Of a stretch of 64,000 nt of DNA, positions 1 to 18,400 are shown piece by piece. The notes beneath the pieces are model-generated. The model did not search any database and was not told where the DNA came from. It worked only from the letters and a program-made list of their open reading frames with translations. The first letter of the stretch is position 1. Each line of letters starts with the position of its first letter. Made by a program: the position numbers and the translations under genes. Location: contig OZ025873.1 in the NCBI GenBank assembly GCA_964019415.1, forward strand, positions 7,014,234-7,078,233, in the 5' to 3' direction. Source of the stretch: Ianthella basta. Its lineage: Eukaryota > Porifera > Demospongiae > Verongiida > Ianthellidae.

Positions 1-191
1 GCATGCTTGCAAAAAATAACACTTGTAAATTATAAATTGTAAGCACAGTAGAAATTCAAAATACTTATTGTCAAGATGTACGAGAATTCTTTGTGTCTTT
101 CTATAGCACACAATGCCCAAACCCCACAACACACACATGTACATGTGCTCACTCTGTCTCTCACACAGCACACCATCCTCTGCTACTAGTG

Positions 192-6758
<6,567 letters not shown>

Positions 6759-7300
6759 TCCAATATATTAATACCAGGGAGAAGTGTCTTTACCAAGCAT
6801 AGGTCTGAGAAACACTTTAACTTTTTGTGTATGCCATTCAACAAACATGACCCATATATGGTCATGCTACTCTGCTCCATTACCCGTTGTTGTGGCAGTA
6901 TAGCTATTCATTAACAACATGTATGCTTTTGTTATTGTATGGCTTATCACCAGCCTGCATGGTTAGCAATTCTGTACTACACTTTAGTGGCCTCCCATTA
7001 CCTAAGTGCTGAGGTCATTTGTAAAGATACCATGGCTATATTGACATAGCAGCCTGAGATTGAAAACGGCATACCAATACCAATACGAGTACTCATGGGT
7101 TAGAATATACAGTCAGGTATAATAGTTTAGGCATTGTGTGTGTATGACTGTGTGTCTTTCAAATTGTTACGTCTATGTACATGTACATGAATATATGTGC
7201 ATGCGTATACGTGTATGTACACGCATGCATTCCTATATATTATGGCAAACATAATTAGGCATAAATTATATGTGTTCCACATTTAAGGCATGAGCCAGCA
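6759..7300 (-). promoter_or_regulatory. 5' flank of gene C, shared with genes A and F
   Basis: The sequence upstream of the signal-peptide exon matches 20141-20700 (gene A) and 40348-40960 (gene F) over several hundred bases. Shared words include GAGAAGTGT, GTCTGAGAAACACTTTAAC and GGTCATGCTAC. The shared 5' flank implies that a phosphatase gene and two short-tail genes probably share promoter elements. No TATA box, initiator or transcription start could be fixed. Short TG/AC-rich hairpin-prone sequence occurs at 7130-7230. Confidence 0.5.
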
Positions 7301-7421
7301 AGAGGAAACAACACTGGGACCCGGCCCATGGCCAGCTGCATCTCCCCATGCAACCATAAGCTGACAGTAGAGGGGGAATTGTAAAGATGATTACTAAACA
7401 TTATAAGGTCAATGTGCTCAC

Positions 7422-8059
7422 TTGCGCACACAAGCATTCTGCACACCTCCACCTGCCTTCTCTTGCTGTAAGGACTTTGCTGTCCATTTGGAGTGATGAC
7501 AGATATCCACACATAATAGGGCTTGCATGAGTTGTCTGTGTCTGGTAGAGTGATTGTAACTGATGTGGAGTTTAGTCCAGACACCACTAGAGCTCCCTGG
7601 GGTGGAGTGGAGGGGTCACTGTCATGACTGTCTGTTGAGTACCACACTGTGAAGGTGGCACTACTGTGAGATTCAAAGTCCCAGAACAAAGTAACAGCCG
7701 ATGATGAATTGATGGCCATTATGATGGCAGGGTTCACTGCAGTGGCAGCACGGAATGTTTTATCACTATCTTAGAAATGAGGTAAACCATACTCAAGCAT
7801 CATGCATTTAGTGCATGATGCTTGGGCTGCTCTGTAGTAGCCATTCATTATCAACATGTATGTTTTGGTTATTGTATGGCTTATGACTAGCTATAGCCTG
7901 TGTGGCTAGCAATACCATTTATACATATTAGTGGCTTCCCATTGTAATTACCTACAGTAGTTGCTGTGGCCATTTGCAAAGTCAGCAGATATAGCAGATT
8001 GAAAATGGACTACTATCGGTGCTATAGTAGGTATCTTTGTATCACTGCTAATGCTTGCA
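7422..8059 (-). pseudogene. Orphan FN3 unit H between genes C and A
   Basis: An FN3 exon (7422-7736, phase 1-1, 315 bp) is fully open and very like those of genes C, F and G from TFTVWYSTDSHDSDP to RRQVEVC, but its N-terminal quarter differs (VNPAIIMAINSSSAVTLFWDF). A further exon-like block lies upstream (7952-8059). No tail or TM exon follows: sequence downstream of the FN3 passes directly into the 5' flank of gene C, so those exons were probably deleted. Partial units D and E have the same layout with tail and TM retained. It is probably a dead remnant, although the two exons themselves are open. Confidence 0.6.
7952..8059 (-). other. 108-bp phase 2-2 exon candidate, unknown family
   Basis: The block is flanked by CTTTCAG acceptor and TAG|GTAAT donor and is open only in phase 2. 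It reads about ASISSDTKIPTIAPIVVHF then QSAISADFANGHSNYC. Copies of identical length and frame lie at 22106-22213 and 42844-42951 (the latter with the donor GT changed). Conservation of frame and length across three diverged copies supports past coding. No domain is recognised. Phase 2 does not match the phase-1 FN3 acceptor, which is unexplained. Confidence 0.4.
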
Positions 8060-8177
8060 CTGAAAGGACACAGCTCAGCCAGTGACAAATACAATGACAA
8101 CCGATACAAGTCCTCGCGGATTATGACTCTATATTTTTTCATTATACACTTAAATTTAGTCAGTACACGTGTGTATG

Positions 8178-8529
8178 TGTGCTTGAGTGTGTGTGTGTGT
8201 GTATATGTATGTGTTCATGTGTACGTGTTTGTGTGTGTGCATGCATGCACTTGTGAGTGAGCATGCATGTATAACTTGTGAGAGCATGCATGACTGACTG
8301 TGCGTGAGTAGTTAAGATGTAGTAGGCTTGGTAGACTTTCGAGTGGTAACGTAGCAGGAAACAATCAATGACTGTGTTTCGGCTGCGAGGGCCTTTATCA
8401 AATGTATACAATCATTTGCTTGTATACATTACTTCACGTACGCCTCTACATCATCATAGAATATGTTGTGGTTGCATACACAAGTGGCCGCAGATCTGAA
8501 TATGCCTTACTGGCATCTCACTCATTCCG

Positions 8530-8605
<76 letters not shown>

Positions 8606-8615
8606 GTGTGTGTGC
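8178..8615. repeat. (TG)n microsatellites
   Basis: Interrupted TG-rich sequence at 8178-8250 and a pure (TG)n run at 8533-8615. Equivalent tracts sit at 22371-22440 with 22724-22849 and near 43080-43130 with 43410-43626, upstream of the sister partial units. Confidence 0.95.
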
Positions 8616-8659
8616 GTACGTGTAATATTAATTATTGGAAATCCAATCCTCTCTGGTAC

Positions 8660-10180
8660 ACACTCTGTTAAGATACAGTTGCTTTGAAGATTTACATATT
8701 TTACGTAGTACGCAGCATACCCCCTCATGGGACTGCTTGTGGGTGACACAAGGTAACTTATGATAAATTGAACTACACAGATAGCATGCATAGTTTGAGA
8801 GGTCCTTCCACTGTACACAACTTATATACCATCAGGCTTAGCTGTCTCCGATACTACGTAGTTGCATGTATACACTTAGATCTTGTAGTATTCATGGTTA
8901 ACTCTCATCTTTGTATGTATGAAATTCTTCTCTTAATCTACGTATCAGAAACTATGATGTGAACAGCAATGCACTGGTGTCAGTGTGAACGCCACACTAC
9001 AGTAATGGTGTGACTGATCACAACCTTGGTGTAAGCACTGATTGGTGTGATGGTCATGCCATATATTTAACATTGACAAGTAGCATATGACCAACAAACC
9101 CCGATCACGTGGCCACAAGTAGGAGGTTTGCTCATAACATATGCCAAGAGCCAGGCCAAATAGATGATATTAATTATTAATTATTAATTATGTATTCCAA
9201 ACATTATGCCGGTCAAAATGGATTAATACTCATGGCATGGTTGGATAATGTACAGCTAACAGTGTGTGCTTGGTAAGCAGTAAATAAGAGGTGCATATCA
9301 AATGACACAGGCTCATGTAAGGTTATATTTTTGATAATTATTTGAATGTACCATTTATTAAAGGATATGCATCATTTCTTGTTGTGGCTGAATCACTGCT
9401 TCTGGGAGATGTACCATTGTAAGGGGGCAATGTTACACTGCTTGTGGGAGATGAAACTCGTCCCAGACCATAAGTGAAATTATGCTTGATCCTTCACCCA
9501 TACTTTCTCAAATGTACTTCATAACATGTATTGGCATAGCTAATTCTGAATTTCTACCCATATATTATTTCATCCATTCACAAACACACAAACAACATCA
9601 CACTCACAGTGGTCATGTACCATCCTGGTATAAGCATTAATGGAAATTTGAAATGTGACAGGCAACAAATAGTCCATGGTTACAACTAGCTACATACATT
9701 TTGTACAGTGTATCACTTTCACTATAATACATAGTTTCCCAATTAACACTATATTCAATACTCTAACTTACTGAGGTCTTCTGTGCTAGCTGATGTGACA
9801 CTCTTATACATGTTATTTGAGTGGTAGCCATGCATATACATGTAAATGCATTGTAAATATCTAAGGTGATCCTGTACCATTGAGCTTGACCATATCATAG
9901 CATCATGCATACAGTACATGTATCAGGCACACACCAAAGTGGCATTTCATTGAAGGAAACAAAATTCATGGAACTAAAACACATTATGTAAAGCATGTTC
10001 TTGAAGGGATCAATGAAAATCAATATTTCTCTGGCCATTCTTAATAATAAAGTTTCTCAAGAAACTAAGTGTATACAAGAGGAACTGTATGACAAATCTG
10101 TTTGACTACACAATTAAGATTAATTAATGAGCACTCAATTCAAGCAGTTATCTATTATTATGTGTTATCAGCAGTCACAC
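8660..10180. other. Intergenic, between gene A stop and unit H
   Basis: No supported gene. 9100-9480 repeats sequence of the C/F Ig-to-sushi introns, including the best preserved copy of the Ser/Thr-rich block (9381-9480). 9640-10180 is homologous to 56290-56830 downstream of phosphatase B, so it is the duplicated 3' flank and probable 3' UTR of the phosphatase genes. No polyadenylation site was assigned. Confidence 0.6.
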
Positions 10181-12412
10181 TCAAACATTCTTGAAGTTGG
10201 CGTAGGTATCAAATGAGTCCAAGTAGGACTGGAGGATCTCAAAGCACATCTTGTACTGGCCCTGAAGGGAAGCATAAATAAGTACATTTTATAAAATATA
10301 TCTAGGAGCATAGCAGATTGGATTGTTGACTACATTCATAAGTAGACATCACGAATATGACATTTAATAGACAAATGTATTATGAATGGTCAGTTCCTTC
10401 CTCACAAAGATTACTGGTTGCCATTAATAGACCACTCACACTGGTGTAGACCATGTGTGGTCTCTGTGCTCTTGCTGCCTTGACTGTCTGGAAGATGTCC
10501 ACTCCTCCTTCAACTTTGACTCTCTCAATTTCAGACATACAAGTAATGAACACACCACTGCGAGACATGCCATCACTGGAGAGATAAGAATACTGATGTG
10601 ATGTAAACTGGATACCCTGCATGCATGTATTCATGATGAGCATGAACACAAGTAATCACAAAGTTACATTCATATAAATTATGACATCGCGAATGCATTT
10701 GATTATATATACCTAGGTCCCTACCTGGATCCCAAGAGTCTTTTTCAAGAGCTGCTATTATACATTTTGACTCACTCACTTGACCAATGTCTTCTTCATC
10801 CTAATCATATATTGCATAAGTGCATAAGTTTCACTGTATTTAAATTTAGTTCCTTGTCATTGGACTTTATTAATCATTGCATGCCTCTTATTGCATATTC
10901 TCCTGCTTATGTACCATTCTCTCTTGTTTTTGTCCTTGTCTCTTTGTTGTAATGTTTGTTTCAGGATGCCTAGAATAGTAGCCAGTGGCTAAAGGCTTCC
11001 CCTGTCTAAATAAGCTTACCAACCAACCTATAAAATGATACAAAGTTATGCAATTAGAATCATAATAATGTACTTACTGCCAACAGTATCAATCACTTAC
11101 TGGCAAATTATATAATTAATTTGGTCACATGCAAGGAGTTGAAATATTTATGACAAGTGGAAACAAGTGGTAATGTAGGTGCAGCACTCACTCGCACATA
11201 ACCAGTACAGGTCTGTCCTTTTCCATTTGGATGTCGGCCACTTCTCCCATCACCTTCAGCAGGGAGGCAGCAGGAGGTGGGCTGGTTGTGGTCCAACCTC
11301 TGAAGTGGTACAGGACCACCTCCATTGGAGGACTGGAGAGCTGCATTGAGACAGTTAGAGGCACAAACAAGTGTATGAACACCACTTCTTTGACCATCTG
11401 ATCACCTTTCTTGAGGTATTAGTCCTGTAAAGTACATAATAGTTGCCCAAACCTTTGCACTGCTGAAGACTTCCAGCAGAATCTTGTCACAGTTCTTCAT
11501 GGGAATGGTGTCCTTGTAGTTGACCTTAACTAGTTTGCAGTCAGCTGTTCTCATCCTCTCATCTGGCCAAAATGGATAGCATGTTTCCTGATGAATGCAG
11601 AGAACAGACACTGCAGGATACAGTTATGCACAAGAATAATTATTTCATATACAATGATATTAGCAATATAATATCTACCATGAAGTATAATATTCATTGA
11701 CATTATCATATTATGCAAAATAAAAGGGCACGTGTCAATTTACTTGATTTCCCTCTCTGAAGTCACAGAGGAGCACGATTGTGGATGTCCTGCACTGCCA
11801 GATAAGTTCCCAAATGTCAATCTTTGTTTGTTCCATTGGAGACTGAGCGGCTATAAAGGCACACTTACTGGAGTAGCTCTGTATGTAATGGATGCACATC
11901 ACTGATATAGAGAATCTGATATTATATTCTTTATCACTCCGTCTAGCTCTCAGGCCACACCATTCCTTCTACATTTCTGGCACAAAATGGGTATTCCTTA
12001 CGTTGATGAATGTTGCATTGATGTAATCAGTTCCATTGCTTGCAGAGCTGTATGGTAGCCTCAGGAAGTTGGTGGAATCTGCACAATTACAGAATGAAGG
12101 ACTTAGGATATAGCTCAAATTGCAAATGATGCAATTAGCATACATTTGGTGGAATCCACAAAATAACCACATCAAAGGACTAATAATGTTTACTATTGTA
12201 GCAGCTGCTACCCTATCACTACATAATTATATCACATAATGTGTCATACACTCCCACACTTATAAAGAAATAATGCATAGCAACATGCTTAGAATAATCA
12301 TCCCTAGCTCACATGGGAATCTGTCCTTGTACCTATTTCTCTTGGCTACCACCCTCTTCTTGGCAAAGGTGGTATCTTCAGAACATGTTAGTTTACAATG
12401 TTTCTCCAACAT
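10181..12412 (-). CDS. Gene A second phosphatase domain (D2)
   Basis: Seven exons encode the C-terminal domain from MLEKHCKL to FKNV-stop. Recognisable parts are AKRNRY (phosphotyrosine-loop equivalent), [22 protein letters not shown], and the signature segment in which VMC is joined across an intron to a DGMSRSG exon. That gives C-D-D-G-M-S-R: Cys and Arg of CX5R are kept but the preceding His is Met. The WPD-loop position reads RGWTT, so the general-acid Asp is absent. As in most animal receptor phosphatases, D2 is probably regulatory or only weakly active. That is inference from missing residues. Confidence 0.85.
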
Positions 12413-15400
12413 CTGTACATTGCAGTAACAGTTATAACCCGTTTCCAATGAAAGCTACAATGAAGATTGGTCCATGCATTATCTATTTCCCTCACAGCAA
12501 ACTGTTCCTGAAAGCCAGTCCTCCCAGTGCTCTGGTCCACTCTCTCAAAAGTGGCAATGACAGCCTTCAGCTCATGGGCAGGCACACTTGTGTCTCCACA
12601 AGTGATGTAGTCACAGAGGGCATCATGGATGAAGACATACTGGTCCTATATAATTGTAGAAAGAGATCGAATAACATTATGTTGACAATAGATCAAAGAA
12701 GTGTAAATTACAGAAAAGATGTATAACCAAAACACAAGCTAAAACACAATATTATACAATAACCATTCATTCAACTAACCAAAGTTTGCACCATCTTTGT
12801 TCTACTAGTCCTCATTTCACTGACAAAGTCAAAGATGTCAATGTCCTTCCCCTCCTTCAGTCTCTCCATCATTACATCAAGTGTGATGAAAGTGCCAGTA
12901 CGACCCACACCAGCACTACATATAGGATAGTAAAAGTTTGTATAAACATCAACAGTCCAAATTTTGGCAGCCATGCATAATTCTCTATTAAAGCCAGCCA
13001 TCCAAGCTTTTAATCCTCCAGCAATAGAAATCTATCATTCAGGCTCACTCTCACCTGCAGTGGACTACAATGGGTGTATCTGTTCCTTCGATCACCATCC
13101 TGACCTGTTGAATGAACTTGACCACAGAGGATGGGTGTAGAGGGACCCCATGATCTGGCCATCCAGTGTACTGAAATTGCTTCACATAGAGGGGTCCATC
13201 AGAGGCCTATATATGTAAATGTGGAGAGAGGTCTAAATCTTTGCAGGCTATCCAACAATACAACATGTACATATGACTCACATTCCTGACATTCAAGTCC
13301 CTGACAATATAGTCAGCTAATCCTCTGCATCCTGTGGTGACCACGGTGAAGCCCCTGCCAGCATTGAAAGGTTTGTGTAGGTCATCATTCCAGTACTGTT
13401 CACATTTACGCTGCAAGGAATTTGATACAATATGCAAATTAATAACCAAATTGAATCCAGATGTTATTAAACATTGTGGAATAACTCTGAGTATCCAGAG
13501 AGGATAGGCTCATTGACAATTAAAGGTGCATGGGAGATGAGAAATATAATGCATTGGTTTGTACTTACGTATACCAGTGAACTGACACAAGAGCATTTAA
13601 TTATGAGCTATTATAATGAGTGGGTAATTTAGAATATATAGTATAGCAGTGCTAGCAATATAACAGTAAAGATCCTGAAGTTGTGTGGACTAGCACAATG
13701 TCATGCATTTGTAGGAAGCATAAGATATGGTTGGAATAGAAAATGGAGTATAATGGCATCTGCTCAAATAAATAATCTGTACGGGCATCTTGGGAGGAGA
13801 GAGAAGAGCAAGAGAGCTGTCTCAGTGATGGATCTGCTGTCAGTTGAAAGGTGCTATGCACGCACTTGCAACTGAGGGCAGTAACCTGTGGTCAGCAGTT
13901 TTCAGTAGTTATGTACATCTCTCTACATGCACTCTCTCACTTTCCCATTTTCAAACACTTTGGTCAGCATGACAATCACTGCTGGTCTCACATCCCAGAT
14001 CATCTGCCAGAAATCAGTGATAGTTTCAGGAGTGGGGCCTATACAGGTGGTATAGTTGTAAAGGGCAATGAAAGAGATGGAACAGCATGCAGTAGACATC
14101 CACAATTATATTACTTCTTCAGTGTTTGAAATTAATACATAATTATACATGGAAACCTTGTGATGCAATGTAGACATCTCCGTGTTCACCCTGTAGAATA
14201 TACAGAGAAATAATAACTGAAATGAGTTTGTGGCACTGCAAGCATTGGTAGCACTCTGTTGTTTGCTATATAAGCATATCCAATGAAAACTTACATTGAT
14301 GTATGAGGCATTGATGTAGTCACTTCCTCGTTCATCTGGTACTGACAGTATCACTCGAGAGTGATCAACTGAATGAAAGTGGAGTAGCTACACAATCACA
14401 CATTTGATACAAAGCTTATGCTTACATATCATCACTAGCTCCATGTATACTTACATGTGTGTATGTTGTGGTATCTGTTCTTGGAATGGTTGGCTTTGGC
14501 AATGTCATGTACTCCATTTGGATCATCAACAACATGCTGCACTCATTTCATTGGGAAAGAGAGTATGCATGACAAATGAATTATGAGAGACAGATAAACT
14601 ATATGCAATATTCAACAACAGCATCCAATGTATAGAGTGAAATCATTCAACAATGTTTTGCCATGATAGCTACATAGACTTATATCATTATAATGATGTA
14701 CTTGATTAACCTTAAACTGTTCTTCAAAACCTCTGTCCCTATTTTTATGCAATTTCTCCACATAATCAACAAATCTGCCTGTGTCAAAGGCACTGTCCAA
14801 TGTACCAAGATTCACTGCAATAGCAAAGTCATGCATTTGGTGTGAAGTTAAGCAGAGATACGAACTAAAATATAAGTAATAATAAAATACCAGAAAAATG
14901 TTCTATGAATTCATACCTTCACCTGGTAGTGTCTCAGCATCTCCCTCCAGTGCTGGCAGTGTGTCCTGAACATTAAATGCACTCACGGCCAATACCTCTA
15001 CTTCTCCACTGCCAGCTGCAGTTTGTGCCTCATCTTGTGTAACATACTGCACTAAAGATAGTGCTTCACTACGTTGAGTGGTGTCAGCTGAAGCTAGCAC
15101 AACTGGTTCCACATTTGCTCCATTTTTGGCAAATCTGTCCTCAAATTCTGTATTGTAATATAGAATTGTCCATCATTAAAATAGCATATTACTTGGGAAT
15201 TAATAGGTGATATTCACACCCATGGCAATAATCCCTGCATGGCCATAGCTATAATAATAATAAATATTGTGAAAGTATTATAATGGTGTCAACCCATATG
15301 TTCTGTTTAGCTAACCGAACTCTGTGTTGCCATTTTTGCCAACTGACCAACGGCCTTTAGTAATAGTGTCATCTGCCTGCACCATCATCTGCCGTTTGGA

Positions 15401-18400
15401 CTCCAGTGAGACACATTCCCTGCCAGGTACATTGTTCAAATTTTCAGGACGGAATGTCTTGCTTGAGTGGTACTTTCTGTGATAATGGGAAATGAAGTAT
15501 AAATTTACTCTATCAAATACTATGCAAGTGATTCCAATCTCTAGCCCCATGCATACTGAGATATTGCTCTGAAGAATGTGACCATGACAATCTGCCTCCC
15601 TTACCTGTAGATCACAGCCACAAGTGCTATCACTAGCACACATCCCAGGAGGAGGAGTGCAACAATGACTACACTGACTACGGCAGCTGTAGGAAGTGCT
15701 CCTATTGAAAATTCAGAGAAGGTAAATAAGGCAATTTTTGCACATATGCATAGCAAAGTATTAATTGTCTGTAGCATTAGATAGTAGTAGATGTGCAATT
15801 ATGTATACACTGCATTAGTTCTTCAAAGTGCAGATGCTTGCTGGAGTTGTACCATGGTTAGTCGGGGATGCACTACTTGTGGGTGCTGTATCACCATTTC
15901 CTGGGGATGTACTATTTGTGGGTGCTGTATCACCATTTCCTGGGGATGTACTGCTTGTGGGTGCTGTATCACCATTTCCCGGGGATGTACTGCTTGTTGG
16001 GTCCACTAGTACAACACATCACAAGAACATGAATGAATTACAGAAATGCCAATAACAAATCATGCATATAATGACAGAGAGATCAAATACTAATGATCAC
16101 AGCAGAAATCTCACAAATAATTCAGCATGAACATACATTGGCACTGAGGTACACTTCCAGTCCACTGTCCATTGGACTGGCAGGTTCTACTGTTTGATCC
16201 CTGTAGTGTGTAGCCTGTATCACAGGTGTAGGTCACTACACGGCTGTAGGTTGTACTGGAGAGACTGCGTTGACCATTTGTGAGATTACCAGGATCACCG
16301 CAGTCAACAACTGAAGAAGCAGGAATATGTACATTAATACATAGTGGCGCATCCCTTGCATGCAGCCACTGCAAGTTATGATAGCGTGATTCTCAGACTT
16401 TCATGCTAACTGGTAAAATTGGGAGCTAAAGTATGCTCAAGTGAGCACCCACATCATGATGGTTTTGGACAGGTCATGCATAGTACTGTTCCAGGTCACT
16501 TGTACAGTGTGATGATAAGTCACTGGTCATGCCCGTGGAACAACCCAGGCTGCCCTGGCCATGGCCTGACCAGACTTTCAGGTCTGTCCATGCCTCTCTA
16601 TATAGTTAAGGTACTTCCTGGCCTGTGAAAGTGGTCGTCTAGATAATATTGTCTGACTTGGCCTAACCACCTTTAAAGTGCTTCCTCTGGGCCTGCTGAT
16701 TGAGCTATGATTTATCCCACTTTGACCTGGAAGAGGCATGTATGTATTGTCCAAAACCATAAAGACCTGCATGGTGTACAGCTGAGCATACTTAAGCTCC
16801 CTTTTATTACTTGATGATCCCACATAATTATTTTATACTTGATTCCAGCTTACGGCTGCACTTTGTTACATTCCCACTCCAGTTTCCATTGGACTGGCAG
16901 GTTCTGCTGTTTGATCCCTGTAGTGTGTAGCCCATATTACAGGTGTAGGTCACTACAGAGTTGTAGGTTGTACTGGAGAGAGTGCGTTGTCCATTAGTGG
17001 GAGTACCAGGAGCACCACAGTCAACAACTGGAAAAGCAGGCATAGAATTAACACAGGTGAAGCCACATTTGCATTAGATAAAAGAATAATTCATAAATAT
17101 TATCACAGTCAATGGCTAGAGAAGTATGTAGATAAAGAAAACATTTGTATAAAATGCAGCAACCTCTTGGGCCTATAAATACTGCAAGGTGTTTAAAACA
17201 TGCAATACATACTTATACCACACATTTTCAAGGAGTACCAGGATCATCACAGTCAATGTCTGGAGTAACAGGTGTGGAAATGACACCAGCACATAGACCA
17301 AAGCAGGTCAAAACCCGTTTTATACCTAACTCATTTCATTACTTGTTGCATTCATACTGTTGTACAGTATATAGGGTAGGGCTCCACTCACAGAAAGATA
17401 GGGTGCAAGTAACTGCCAAAAGGCATGCACCTTTGTGATAACCACTCTGACTTTCATGCCAACTAGTAAAATGGGAGCTTAAGTATGCTCGGGTGAGCAC
17501 CCATATCTTGATGGTGTTGGACAGGACATGCATAGTACCCGTGGCGGATCTGGAGTGGGATTGAGGGGTGCAAAGGAACTCCCTTTTGCTAGTTTTATGA
17601 AACATTTTAGGTAGTTTTTAGACCCGAAAGAGGCATGGTAGCCACATATTAGGGGCACTGTGTGTGCACCGAACTAAAGTAGAACCCCCCTTCAGAAATC
17701 CTATATATATCCGCCACTGAATACTGTTCCTGGTCACTTGTACAGTGTGATAATATGTCATTGATCATGCCAGGTGGAACCGCCCAGGCTGCTCAGGCCA
17801 TAGCCTGACCAGATTATTTAGGTCTACCCATATGCTTTTCTATATAAGATACTTCCTGGCCTGTGCAAGTGGTCATCTAGGTAACATTGTTCTGACTTGG
17901 CCTGACCACCTTTAAAGTGCTTCCTCCGGGTCTGCTGATTTAGCTATAATTATTGTACTTTGACCTGGAAGAGGCATGCATGTACTGTCCAAGACCATCA
18001 AGACATGGTGCTCACCTGAGCATACGTAAGCCCCTATTTACTTGATGACCCCCACATACAGATTTATACTTGATTCCAGCTTACAGTTGCACTTAGGTAC
18101 ACTCCCACTCCACTGTCCATTGGACTGGCAGGTTGTAGTGTTTGTTCCCTGTAGTGAGTAGCCTACATCACAGGTGTAGGTCACTACAGAGTTGTAGGTT
18201 GTATTGGAGAGAGTGCGTTGACCATTTGTGGGAGTACCAGGATCACCACAATCAATGGCTGGAGTATCAGATGTGAAAATGACACCAGCACGTAGACCAA
18301 AGCAGGTCAAAAAGTAACTAATTACCCCGTTTTATACCTAACTCATTCATTACTTGTTGCATTCATACTGTTGTGCAGTATATAGGGTAGGGCTCCACTC

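Noticed and set aside
7422-7736. Treating the orphan FN3 as an extra exon of gene A or gene C
   Set aside because: It lies downstream of the gene A stop and upstream of the gene C signal peptide on the same strand, so neither can include it without unusual splicing.
8402-8818. Cys/Val or Thr/His repeat proteins in (TG)n/(CA)n tracts, also at 2084-2483, 22270-22930 and 43333-43729
   Set aside because: They are translations of dinucleotide repeats and change meaninglessly with frame.
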